Source: Acanthochlamys bracteata (Eukaryota; Streptophyta; Magnoliopsida; Pandanales; Velloziaceae). From it: a DNA stretch of 64,000 nt. Shown one piece after another: positions 50,301-64,000 of the stretch. Under the pieces are notes generated by a model. The model was not told the DNA's origin. It was given only the letters and a program-made list of their open reading frames with translations, and searched no databases. Each line of letters opens with the position of its first letter. The stretch's first letter is position 1. The position numbers were made by a program, and so were the translations under genes. Location of the stretch: NCBI GenBank assembly GCA_019914995.1, contig CM034133.1, forward strand, positions 8,698,495 to 8,762,494, read 5' to 3'.

Positions 50301-51480
50301 CCCTTGCAGTCTACGCTGTGAGGTGGGTGTGAGAATAGTCCCTTATTGAAAATTTGGATTGAGTTGGTGGGTGTTATATAGATTAGACACCCTTACCTCA
50401 ATAGCTAGCTTTTGGAGTGTAGGCTCACTCCGGTTTGTTGACACTGGTCACAACATGTTTAACTTGCTATGAAGTGAAACCATACTTCCTTGAAGTCATA
50501 TGTACATTTAACAAATTTGCCGAGAGGCCAGCAGTCTGTATGAGTAAATTGCTTAAAGTAGATAAATGGTTCAGCTTCTCATATAACAATCACAATAGAG
50601 AGGCCTGCAGTCTGTAGAAGTAAATTGCTTAAAGTAGTATGGTAAATGTTCAGCTTCTCATATATGCATTACAAATGTTTACAACGTAATCTATATTCTT
50701 GTGGCAGGTTGCGAGTTTGGGTAAGCTTTTAGGTCCTTGTGGTCTTATGCCAAATCCCAAAGCAGTGACGGTCAGTACAGATATACCACAGGTATGATTA
50801 ATTATTTTGTATTATACCTTGTAGTTTGTACTTGGAGTTCGCACTTGTACACCAGCTTGTCTACTAATTTTGCAAAGACAACATATAAGTTAAGGTATTT
50901 CTTGTATTTCATTTTCAGTTTTTTACTACAATCAATCTTTAACAAGTATACCCTTTGTTGTTTTGGTATTGGCACAATAAGTATACTTCCTCTTGTTAGT
51001 TATATGGAGCTTGTAAATGTGTTTGAGAATTGTCTCTAATGGAGTTCATTTGATAATTTTCTGTCAGTTTTGCATAATTGGTTCCTTCCTTACAGGCTAT
51101 CCAGGAATTCAAGAAAGGAAAAGTTGAGTATCATGTGGACAAGACAGGGATTGTTCACCTGCCTTTTGGAAAAGCAAAATTTTCAGATGAGGTTTAATCT
51201 TGAACTTGATTGCTGCAGTTGTATGTTCCCATTGCCAAATACGTTGTAGATATCAAGTCATGATGATATTGATGAATTTGTTACCCATATTGATCTGATA
51301 ATCTTACAGAGCTTACTTCTCTTTTGTTATTTCTGTTTTTTGCAGAAGTCAGTCGAAACAAACAAGCCTCCTGGTGCCAAAGGAGTTTACTGGAAGAGTG
51401 CACATATCTGCTCATCCATGGGACCTTCTATTCGGTTGAACATAAGGGAGATGCTTGATTACAAGCCTCCTGTAACATAG
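47331..51480 (+). CDS. RPL1: Plastid ribosomal protein L1 (bL1c), one single-base deletion
   Basis: This is a nuclear-encoded protein of the chloroplast 50S subunit L1 stalk. Exons: 47331-47663, 48164-48343, 48436-48490, 48835-48962, 50708-50791, 51096-51220, 51346-51480. Residues 1 to about 60 are Ser/Thr/Pro-rich with few acidic residues, a typical plastid transit peptide. An acidic EEEEQQQEE linker follows. Core stretches are [97 protein letters not shown] and [13 protein letters not shown]. In exon 6 after AKFSDE one base is missing near 51192. The conserved frame resumes as LILNLIAAV before a donor at 51221. With it the protein is 346 aa, the family length. Alternatively a gtttaa donor at 51192 would remove these residues in frame. 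Confidence 0.9.
49244..50443 (+). mobile_element. TRIM-type miniature LTR retrotransposon (interrupted)
   Basis: Two direct repeats of exactly 116 bases, 49244-49359 and 50328-50443, start TGTGA(A/G)AATAGTCCC and end TTGTT(A/G)ACA. Downstream of the left repeat (after removing the nested MITE) comes ggtattagag (50182-50191), close to the initiator-tRNA-Met primer-binding site TGGTATCAGAG. A purine-rich aggtggg (50321-50327) abuts the right repeat. The internal part is about 150 bases with no coding capacity. All of this fits a TRIM. Flanking 5-mers CTACT and CTGGT match at only three positions, so the target duplication has decayed or my ends are off slightly. Confidence 0.85.
49361..50173. 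mobile_element. hAT-type MITE nested in the TRIM
   Basis: The terminal inverted repeats are CATAGTTGTCAGACCCGG and, reversed from the right end, CATAGTTGTAAGAACCGG, extending to 20 of 22 matches. Both flanks carry the perfect 8-bp duplication GTTAACAC (49353-49360 and 50174-50181), diagnostic of hAT transposition. The 813-bp element has CCGG/GACCCG-rich ends and an AT-rich centre without a transposase frame. Confidence 0.88.
50522..50665 (+). repeat. 76-bp tandem duplication in L1 intron
   Basis: Units start at gagaggcc 50522 and 50598. They share gcagtctgta, gtaaattgcttaaagta and ttcagcttctcatata. Confidence 0.85.
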
Positions 51481-52454
51481 TAGACATTCGATTTTGGAGC
51501 GAGCAAGATATAAATCCATTGCCCATCTTACAAAGCTTCCAACCTGAATAAAATGAAAGTGGAATATGCAATGGGGGCGACTTTGGTTAAGTACTTTGTC
51601 CTCCTAACCGCTCTAGGTCCCTAAATCTTAGAAATGCCCAATCATGTAATTTTTGCCTTTCCCTTTTTGTACCTGTTGTTTAGTTGCTATTGTTGATAGT
51701 GTTATATGGATGCCATAGAAAGCATGCACAGCACAGTTCTCAAGTTACTATTGTAAATGGGAATAATAGAAGCATTTCCAAGTATAACTTATACATGGAG
51801 TTCTTATGCATTACAACTTCATGCTTTATCATGGTAATGATATTTGCAAGAGCCAGCAACAATACTTAGCTGTTGTTTTTTTGCGACTGTTGTTCTACGG
51901 TCGTCATTGCAAAATTTTCCAAACGTAAACTACATTATGTTGCCATTGATGTATAATAAAATCCATACGCATATGAACAGTGTTATGTTCATGGGCAACT
52001 TCAGATCTTGTGTTCTAAATGCACATCTAGTGTTTACTTACAGAAAATACGTTAGTTAAAAAATTCGTACTCGATAAATTTAGAAGATAAGAACTTAGAG
52101 ATTATGTAAAAAGAAAACCACCTCTCCAAATGGTCAAAGAAATTCGACTTTTAAGTTTGGAGAAAAGAAGGACGGCAGCAGGAAAGTAATGTAATACAAG
52201 ACATAAATGAACTTGGTAACTCCAAAAGCAACAGACTCGGGCTGTAATGTCAAGTACCTCTTACAAACTCTTAACACTATCCAACAGCCGCCTAAGCAAT
52301 CTCGCCTTTTCATTCTGGTAATAATTTTATACATGTTTTTTTTTCAGAAGAAAGTATAATGGGAAAGCGGCCATCCCAAGTGGAAGCAAGAGTGTATGGA
52401 AGCTATATAACTGTCCCATTTACGGAGAAACAAAAATGCTCTGGCAGAATGCAT
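51481..52454. other. Convergent 3' interval L1 / NTRC
   Basis: This contains the 3' UTRs of both genes. I found no further exon or RNA gene here. Confidence 0.5.
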
Positions 52455-56991
<4,537 letters not shown>

Positions 56992-57434
56992 TGAAGCTCT
57001 CTATAGAGAGCTAAGAACTTGAGAGAGGGAATAAGAAATGGAAGGGGAAGAGAAATGGAAGGTTGTTATCGCCCGCCTTGCCTCATCCAAGCCAGATTTA
57101 TTTAGATTGGTTTTCTGCTTTTGTTTCTTTGTTTGTTATAATCTCATTGGTCTAATCTAGGAACTGGCTACGAGTCTACGACCGTTACTACACAAAATGA
57201 AGAAACGTAGTCGTGGAATCAAACACAATCATAATTATTTCTTCCTACTTTTTTATTTTTAAAACAAATTTTAGGAGGTATTATTTGGTTGAAAATTAGT
57301 TTCTTAAAAATATTTTTTTAAAAAAGTAAATTATTAGGAAGTAAAATTTGTAAGAATAATTTTGTTAGAGTAAACAAAACATCATCCAGAAATTAATTAA
57401 TCTACGTAAATGGCATGTTCATTTATTTATAAAT

Positions 57435-57672
57435 TCAGTTTTTCTGTTATGTTTGTGTTTATTTTATATTAAAAAATTTACTTTTAAATTTCACTTGTAT
57501 AATTATATTTTAAAATAAAAGTTTTATTTCAGACTCAATTTTTATTAAAATACACAAAAAATTAGATTCACTTTAATAATCACTTTATATAAGTAACTCA
57601 CTTTTATAAATTTATTTTTGATAGCTCATTTTAAAGCAAAATTAAATATGCACTAAAATAAAACACACTTTT
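57435..57672. repeat. AT-rich inverted-repeat-like block
   Basis: The left end tttgtgtttattttatatt and the reversed right end aagtgtgttttattttagtg look like imperfect inverted repeats. The right part resembles 16380-16432 (tactaaaataaa, acaccc/acacac). This may be a MITE family, but AT bias weakens the case. Confidence 0.35.
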
Positions 57673-58437
57673 AATTGTTTGCAGCAGCGTCCCCAATATT
57701 GTAAATATTATTTTGATGATTTTTAAGAATTAACTAATGATTTTGTGTCTCAGTTTAGTAATCTGATGTACAAAATTGAAGCCATTTAAATTCTAATATT
57801 CTATAAAAGAAAATGCAAATTCAAATAGGTGATATATTGGAAACATAAAGGTGTCATTTGCGCAAATATGTTTATCAAGTGGTCCGATTTTTTAATAATA
57901 TAACTCAAAATTAAACCTAAGTTTATCTGTACATTATAGTTATCTCCTCTAGCAATTTAGCAAAATTTTGATACATTACTTCTTTTAATTTGATTATTAG
58001 TAACTTCATTTTATGAAAAAAGAATTCTTTCTTACTGTTGTCTATGATCATGCCGCACGTTCGTGATATAATACTTGTAAGAATTTTTTTTTTTTCAAAA
58101 AGATAACAAATTCATGATTTATGGTTGTTGAGTTAAAATCATATAGAAGATAATCATGTTTGGACTAATGAGTTGAGTATATACTTAACCCAGCAAATTT
58201 AGGGGTCGCACAAAATTGCTGAAAATAAAATACTTTACAAAGAAAAACAAAATAGTAAAACTTTTCATTTTTTAACTTAAATAATAATAATAACTATATA
58301 CATAAAAATATAATAATACGTAATTTATTTATATTTTTAAAATTTTTTAAATATAAAATTATTATAATAATTTATTTTTGAATAGTGAAGGTGCGCTTTT
58401 GAATTGATTATAAGACGCACATTCATGCATCTAATTA

Positions 58438-58675
58438 GGGCATGTTTTGAAGAAGCTTTTCTTCCTCTATTTTTATTTTATATTTTTTAATAAAAATATT
58501 TTATAAAACTTTTTATAAAATTTTAAAAATACAAAAAAATTCTACGTTATAAAATTTTTTTATTAATTATTTTTATTATTTTTTTAAGTAAAAAGTTAAA
58601 GCTCATTTAAAAAAAAATTTAAAATACCTCTCTTTTCAAAAAACTTTTTTTTAATAAGCACTCCCAAACATCCCC
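58438..58675. mobile_element. Tourist-like (PIF/Harbinger) MITE
   Basis: The 238-bp element is flanked by TTA on both sides (58435-58437, 58676-58678). Termini are GGGCATGTTTTGAAGAAGCTT and, reversed from the right, GGGGATGTTTGGGAGTGCTT. The 3-bp TTA duplication and GGG(G/C)-TGTTT-type termini are the hallmarks of Tourist elements. The inside is A/T homopolymer-rich with no coding frame. Confidence 0.7.
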
Positions 58676-59033
58676 TTAAAAATCCAAATTCAATACTTAT
58701 GCACAATTTTGTAATAGGTGAATTGGGACATTCATCCAATTTTATTATTTGACTGCAAACTAAGAATCCTTCATAAAGAGTTTCTACCAAAATCAAGAAG
58801 GCAACCTCCACCATAATAGTAAAACAATAAAATGAGTGCACAACTTGCTTATTTAATCTCTTTAAAGCATGGCAAGTTGCAAAATCTATAGATCCTAGAC
58901 ATCTCTAAAATTTACGAACATCTTTGCTTTTCCTAGGAACAGTGGAAGAACATGAGCTGCGGATTAGCTAATATAGCACAGAATTGGAACTGCATAGAAC
59001 ATGTAAACAGGTCAGGGCTTCGTTGCTCAGAAC

Positions 59034-60522
59034 TTATTTCTTGGTATCACTTGAAGGACCTGACTCTGGCTTTATGATATGAAGCTGACCACCTTCCTTG
59101 CAGGCAATTGCTGCAGCTTTAACCTCGTTGCATTGGTTTATAAACTTGGTCAGCTCCTATCAAAAGGTCAACACGAATCAATAAGATATGAGCAAAGCCG
59201 AAAATAACTAACAGAACAAAAGGCATAAAATTTAATTGAACTCGTGTCGAGAATAATATGCTTTAGTAAGCACTTTCAAGCTTAAACGAAAAGCTACTTT
59301 GGATCGAGGATTCTCCAAATACCATTTTGGATGTACTCATGAATGATCTCATTATTGATGGCTCTTCTGTCTAAAAAATAAGTACTGTTGATATGATAAA
59401 TGCTCAGTTTCCCATCTCTTAGCATCATGAGTGCGACTATAAAAATTCAGATGCCACAAATCCGGATAGAAGTGATCCTAAAATATCTCTTAGATTATTT
59501 TAGAAGACATCCAGAAGATACATCTTACATTACAACACGCATGCTATTAGCAAACCAAGCATCAAGATGAAAAATGAATATCTTAGAGATTTTATGTAAA
59601 AACTATTTTATAACTAGAATATTAAGGAAGCTACAAATGCTCTTGGTTATTGTCAAACAGTAAAAATAACAAGAAGAGCAACTTGATAGAGTTATAAATA
59701 CCCTTGGTTAGTAGTTAAAGCTATTCCTCTTTCAATACCAACTTGCTCTATTACTCAAAAGAGATCTCCCTATCCTAAGGTCCACCATGTGACCGTTGCA
59801 ATCAAGCAGCATTTGGCCACGTATACTCTTTGGGTTCAGTCTATGATTTCCCCTCATAAGAGCTAGCCACTTCCACCATATCCTATACTCCCAAAATTTG
59901 GTTTGAGTTCTCCATATTTTCGGTTTCAACAAACCACTTATTGTTTGGCTTCAATTCCCCAACAACTACTAAGTACACAAGCAACCTATAAAGTTAAGAA
60001 GCGGAACATGCAAAATTGCAACAAAAACCCAATCAATCAACGGGACCAATGGCTATTTTGATGAATCATTCAAACAGCAACCACCAGTAACAATATCGAA
60101 GAACAGAATTATATAATGCTTCAAATGAAACCAACTATATCTACAACTGCAATATAATCAAAATAATATCAAACTCCGGAAAAATGGGCTTACTCGATCA
60201 GTGTCCATATCCTTAGTGACCTTCGAGGATTTCACAGCTCTCTTCCCTGCACCCATTAATTACTCCAACTAATTAACCAGTAAACACAAACCAATACAAT
60301 CCAGCCTAAGAATTCAACATCTTCAAATTTCTAAACTTTTCGATTATGCGAAGTTTAATGAATCAAAAAACACACACAAAAAAAACAATCGAAAGAATTA
60401 AATTTTCAAAAAACTCCCAAAATTCCAATACCTTTTCTATTATGTGAAGTTTTTCCATGCCGATTGGGAGGAATCGATTTCCTTTTCTGCTGGCCCTTGA
60501 ATAGATTTCCCTTCTGCGTCAT
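59034..60522 (-). CDS. Small basic DUF2462 (Leydig cell tumour 10 kDa homologue-like) protein
   Basis: Exons 60432-60522, 60194-60246 and 59034-59156 give 88 aa in one clean frame. The product begins MTQKGNLFKGQQKRK, then PPNRHGKTSHNRKGK, KSSKVTKDMDTDRELTKFIN, CNEVKAAAIACKEGGQLHII and ends with a Ser/Lys tail. The Lys/Arg-rich N-terminal half (PNRHGK...RKGK) and the short C-terminal NxxxE-(A)-GGxL segment fit the DUF2462/UPF0390 family found across eukaryotes. The function is not established; nuclear or nucleolar location is likely from charge alone. The start ATG at 60522 is the first in a well-placed first exon. The gene is divergent from mL54. Confidence 0.82.
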
Positions 60523-61189
60523 CCCTGTTCGGTCAAATGCGAATGCACCCTAAAAAAGTTGAAACGAAGAGAAATTGAATCTAGAGTTTTCTGTTCTTGA
60601 TTCGAGAGTGGAGAAAGTTGCAGCACCTAGGGTTGTTCGGCAAAAGAATCACTTGCCAAAGATGAAAAGAAAAAGGTTTCCAACATAATTTGCATTTTCT
60701 ATCCTGTAATATTTTGCCTGCGCAAAAATCAGTCCTCGTAATTGAACGGGCCCTCAATCCTTACATATTCATACCGATTTGGAAAAACTCGGGTTTGGAT
60801 TCAAATTCAGATCCAACCACAAATCTATTAACGTAAGATCGCTTTTTATTATATATAAAAGTAAGAGATTCGTAAAATTAAAATTTGATGAGCAGTAAAA
60901 TTCAATAAAATGAAATAAAATTTTATAAAAATAAAAAATATAAAAATAAAATAAAATTGAAAATAATAACTGGATTTATAGAATAGTTAAAATTCGAAAA
61001 AATAATTTTTTTTTACAATAAAAGGTGCCGATTAGACGAGATCTGAACACGATTCATATTTCTTTGATTCTTGACGGGTACAACATGAATTGGATCAGAG
61101 TCCGAAACCACATGGTTGGTTTGTTCATTTTTGCGTTTTAAGGCCCGTTATAATTTTGACTTTAGCACTCACTGGTCTTCAGTGACCGA
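60523..61189. promoter_or_regulatory. Divergent promoter interval DUF2462 / mL54
   Basis: It contains gggccc at 60748-60753 and aaggcccgtt at 61140-61149, GGCCC-type elements on either side of an AT-rich centre (60840-61020). The mL54 leader probably starts near 61190. Confidence 0.5.
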
Positions 61190-61244
61190 TTTATATTGAT
61201 GGTGCTCTCTTCCTAATTTCTTTCTGTATTCTCTCCAAGCTCAG

Positions 61245-63187
61245 GTATGATTTATATTGATTTTCCCACTTCATTGAACCAATTTGTTGTTGTTTATTGT
61301 TCAATTAATGTTCTTTTTGGTTAAATCGGAAAGCTTGTTTTGATTGTTGCTGTGATTGATGTTTAGTTTCATTTTCTTGTCTGTGTGTGTGTTTTTTTCG
61401 GTTTTCTGAATATCCATGATCTGTTGAATCCTAGAAAGAATGTTCATTTCCGTTTTAGTTTGTCCAAAACTATTTCTAGCATTGGATAGTGCTAATTCCT
61501 AAAATGAGAAATTTAATGTTGGTAATATTGGTATTGCTTTGGTGGTTGTAGGATTTTTTGAACAATTGTCTTGTTTAGCTTGGTAGTCTTGAGAGGTGAT
61601 AAGAGATTGCCATTCTATTATGAATTTGATACGGCAATCTAAGCTTTTAGGGTTTGTAGAGGTTATAGTGGTCTGTGTGTGTGTGTTCTTGGCTTCTTCT
61701 AAGAAGAACAAGCTATTCTGTTGGGCCTGCTTTATTCAATAAAGAGACAAATAGATAGAGGAGAATGCATTCTGTATAAGGAGAGCAATAGGTGGGAGTT
61801 TGTAATGGCACCTTTGAGGATATTATTTGATCTATTCAGTGTTGTAGAGCTTGCTCTAGGATTGAAATGATGTAGATCCTTGTAGATACTTATGCTTCCA
61901 AATTTTGGAGATTATGGAATCTGTTTTTGGTTTGTTTTGATGGGTCACCTTGTATTTGAGGCACAAGGACATCCATATGCATATGAAATGATGGTTGACC
62001 TTGTAGGAAAGATGAATCAAATGGACCGGATGTGGATACAGTAAAGAATATGCGCGCTGGTGGCTTACTCTCACATGAAACCAGGTGATGAGAAGTTTTG
62101 CTGGTTCTGGAAAATGGGTAAAATCAGTTTAGGTGTTTGGGGATCTTAGAGCAATGGGTGTTTAGAGAAACGCATAGTCCATGTATGTGTCACTTCACAC
62201 ACTTCACAGATGACCTGTTTAGGTGCAAAGACTAGTATGTTGCATTTTGTAAATGGTTTTATTTTCATGAAGTTTATGTATGAAGTGCTTGATGATTTAA
62301 AAATGGTGGTTGTATACTTAAGTTGTTACTTACACCACGATCTGCTCTTTTGGCATCAAGTCTTGAATATTCAAGGAAGCCACAGGCATAAGCAGGTACC
62401 AACTTTCATAACTTGCTGATGTACATCCTAGGGAGATCGGGTTGGTTAGTTGAGGCTGCTAATACACTTTCAGTTATGGATACAAACGGATGGTGTTCCT
62501 TGTGACTTGTGAACCTACGAGACAACGATCTCTATATATTGTTTTCATTGTCAAGAACATAAAAGCTTTGGATATCATGTTGGAGATGAAAAACATTTCT
62601 TGTAAACTTTATATTACAACAAACAGTATACTTTAAAAGAGAAAGTTTGAATGCTTCAATGGCTTGTTAGATAGATATCGTAATTATTTGATAAGCATTG
62701 TAAGAGTTTGGATCTGTCAACTTATACAGTTCGTATTTATGGATTTGTAAAGTAGAAAACATAATGAACTTGCCTTCTATTTGATGAGATGATAGGTCAA
62801 GGTATGTTGCCTAAGAGCTGAGCATATAAGTTGTTCAATGGATGGAGTGCTATGACATCACAATGATTGAAACCCCAATGGATCACTTGAGTAGAGAGAG
62901 AGAGCTTATAATACGGGCACTGACTATCAATTGCATTCTGTACACTTCATTGTTAATAAATTATTGGACTTCTTTCAAAGTTATTTCATCAAGTAGGTAT
63001 TTTTACATTTTGGGATTGGAAAATTAACTTCCTTTCATTGGCTGCCAGTTTTGCCTGTTTGATGGGCCTGTGGGTTGGGTTCTTTCACTCGATATGAATT
63101 CCAAAAGTGTCGCACACCACAAGGCTATTATTGTGTTCCATATCAGTGAAACTCCTTGCTCACGATATGTGCTATGCATATGCAGCA
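61245..63187 (+). other. Probable 5' UTR intron of the mL54 gene
   Basis: A donor-like site (ctcag then gtatga) occurs at 61244/61245 after a TC-rich leader. A clear acceptor (tatgcagcag) occurs just before 63189, nine bases upstream of the ATG. This would be a 1.9-kb leader intron, and it encloses the decayed PPR fragment. It is an inference from splice signals only. Confidence 0.45.
61930..62520 (+). pseudogene. Decayed pentatricopeptide-repeat (PPR) gene fragment
   Basis: Broken frames on the plus strand show PPR-like phrases in order: PYAYEMMVDLVGKMNQMDRM (from about 61973), then NMRAGGLLSHET (from about 62047, another frame), then LMYILGRSGWLVEAANT (about 62416-62466). The first ends in a TAA at 62042 and the segments sit in different frames, so no intact product is possible. 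Helix-pair spacing and the GRxGW and VD(L/M)(V/L)GKM phrases are typical of plant PPR proteins. It could be a retroposed or duplicated copy. Confidence 0.5.
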
Positions 63188-63196
63188 GGTACAAAA

Positions 63197-63598
63197 ATGG
63201 CAATGAGTTCCAGGCGATTATTCGGTCACGTTGACATCCTTAGGCAGGCATCTTGGGCAGCCGGAACCAGAAGCTTTTCAGCTGGAGGTACCAAGTCAAA
63301 GAAAGGTGGAAAGGGTGGTGCCAGTGGTGATGCTCCTAAAGCATCCTCACTGAGCAAAGAACTGAAGGCGACCACAGTTTTTGGGGCCAATATCCTTAAG
63401 GAAGGTGCTGACCCCAAAATTTTGCCAGATTCTGAATATCCAGATTGGCTGTGGCATTTGCTTAACAAGCGACCACCACTTAGTGAACTGAGGAGGAAGG
63501 ATGTAGAAACTCTTCCTTTTGAGGAACTCAAGCGGTTTGTTAAGTTGGATAACCGTGCCCGAATCAAAGAAAATAATGCTGTTAGGGCCAAAAATTAA
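63197..63598 (+). CDS. MRPL54: Mitochondrial large ribosomal subunit protein mL54
   Basis: The 133-aa product resembles mL54 (MRPL54; Mrpl37 in yeast), a mitochondrion-specific protein of the large ribosomal subunit. The N-terminus (SSRRLFGHVDILRQASWAAG then TRSFSAGG) is rich in Arg/Ser and lacks acidic residues apart from one Asp, fitting a mitochondrial presequence. After a Gly/Lys-rich linker come ATTVFGANILKEGADPKIL and the family core YPDWLWHLLNKRPPLSEL. The C-terminus is basic and helical (LKRFVKLDNRARIKENN). I chose the ATG at 63197 because it follows the acceptor at 63188. The open frame continues upstream to 63107, but that part is intron-like. The gene sits entirely in one coding exon. 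Confidence 0.9.
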   Translation: MAMSSRRLFGHVDILRQASWAAGTRSFSAGGTKSKKGGKGGASGDAPKASSLSKELKATTVFGANILKEGADPKILPDSEYPDWLWHLLNKRPPLSELRRKDVETLPFEELKRFVKLDNRARIKENNAVRAKN

Positions 63599-64000
63599 CT
63601 TTCTATCATCCTGTGTTCACTGCAAATACTTGGTCCAATTTTCGGAAAGATCAGGACAATTGCTTTTAGCAAGATTTTTGACTGGAAAGAAAGTTTATGG
63701 AAATAAATTTTTGGTGTTCTTTTTGTCTTAAATAACTCAAGAACTGCATATCTAAGTTATTTGTAGAAAGAATGGTGAATTACCTGATGATCTACCTTCT
63801 TTGACTTGCAGCGTTATGTTGCTGCGGCATCTGCATAGGATTCATTTATGTGGTATGAATTTCATAGACGTAATGCTGCCACTGAAACAAATAACAATCA
63901 TGCCTAATTTTCCTTCTCCGATACGGACAGTGAATTATTTGATTGTCTAATTAACCTGATGAATATGGACAAAATTTGACAACATTCTCTGATGCTCTTT
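63599..64000 (+). other. 3' flank of the mL54 gene
   Basis: This is UTR and downstream sequence. I see a likely 3' UTR intron signal near 63811 (cttgcag) but no further coding sequence before the window ends. Confidence 0.4.

Larger units (their letters stand above)
56992..59033. other. Intergenic interval NTRC promoter to DUF2462 gene 3' end
   Basis: The first few hundred bases upstream of 56991 should hold the NTRC promoter. The rest is strongly AT-rich, with an AT-rich element-like block at 57435-57672 and a Tourist-like MITE at 58438-58675. No gene is seen. Confidence 0.5.

Noticed and set aside
63226-63591. Open frame of 121 codons on the minus strand
   Set aside because: It is the complementary shadow of the mL54 coding exon.

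Overview
This is a nuclear segment of a flowering plant, most likely a eudicot. The genes have many introns with GT-AG borders, the introns and spacers are AT-rich, and the products are typical plant ones (a plastid L1 ribosomal protein, NTRC, a LOB-domain factor, a double-AP2 factor). I cannot name the family or species from sequence alone. There are eleven protein genes, of which one (RPN5) runs off the left edge. All others can be rebuilt exon by exon. Products were assigned by recalled family resemblance, not by a search.

Layout. 1-4327 (-): RPN5, proteasome lid. 5255-15772 (+): RRP12-like ribosome-biogenesis ARM/HEAT protein, 19 exons, 1,208 aa. 17040-33877 (-): SEC8/EXOC4 exocyst subunit, 26 coding exons, 1,072 aa. 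35283-38251 (+): RPB7 of RNA polymerase II, carrying two single-base frameshifts. 39000-41242 (-): LSM5, carrying a 1-base and a 4-base deletion. 41943-42489 (+): LOB-domain factor. 42881-46186 (-): AP2-like factor with the 9-base VYL micro-exon. 47331-51480 (+): plastid ribosomal protein L1, with one single-base deletion. 52455-56991 (-): NTRC. 59034-60522 (-): small basic DUF2462-type protein. 63197-63598 (+): mitochondrial ribosomal protein mL54.

Orientation alternates almost perfectly, giving divergent pairs (RPN5/RRP12, SEC8/RPB7, LSM5/LBD, AP2/L1, DUF2462/mL54) with short shared promoter intervals. Most of these intervals carry TGGGCC/GGCCCA-type motifs, as is common for plant housekeeping genes. 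The genes are not a pathway. They are constitutive functions in protein degradation, ribosome assembly, exocytosis, transcription, mRNA decay/splicing, plastid translation and plastid redox, plus two transcription factors.

Mobile DNA is small and non-autonomous. The clearest case is a TRIM-type mini-retrotransposon in an intron of the L1 gene (two 116-bp terminal repeats) with an 813-bp hAT-type MITE inserted at its LTR/primer-binding-site junction, flanked by a perfect 8-bp duplication. There is also a Tourist-like MITE at 58.4 kb with a diverged relative at 41.5 kb, tRNA-derived SINE remnants in a SEC8 intron, and one AT-rich repeat lying in opposite orientation in two divergent promoters. 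A decayed pentatricopeptide-repeat gene sits upstream of mL54. I found no CRISPR array, rRNA, intact tRNA gene or autonomous transposon, and nothing that looks like a new multi-gene system. The most consequential oddity is five frame-breaking indels in three conserved genes between 35 and 51 kb.
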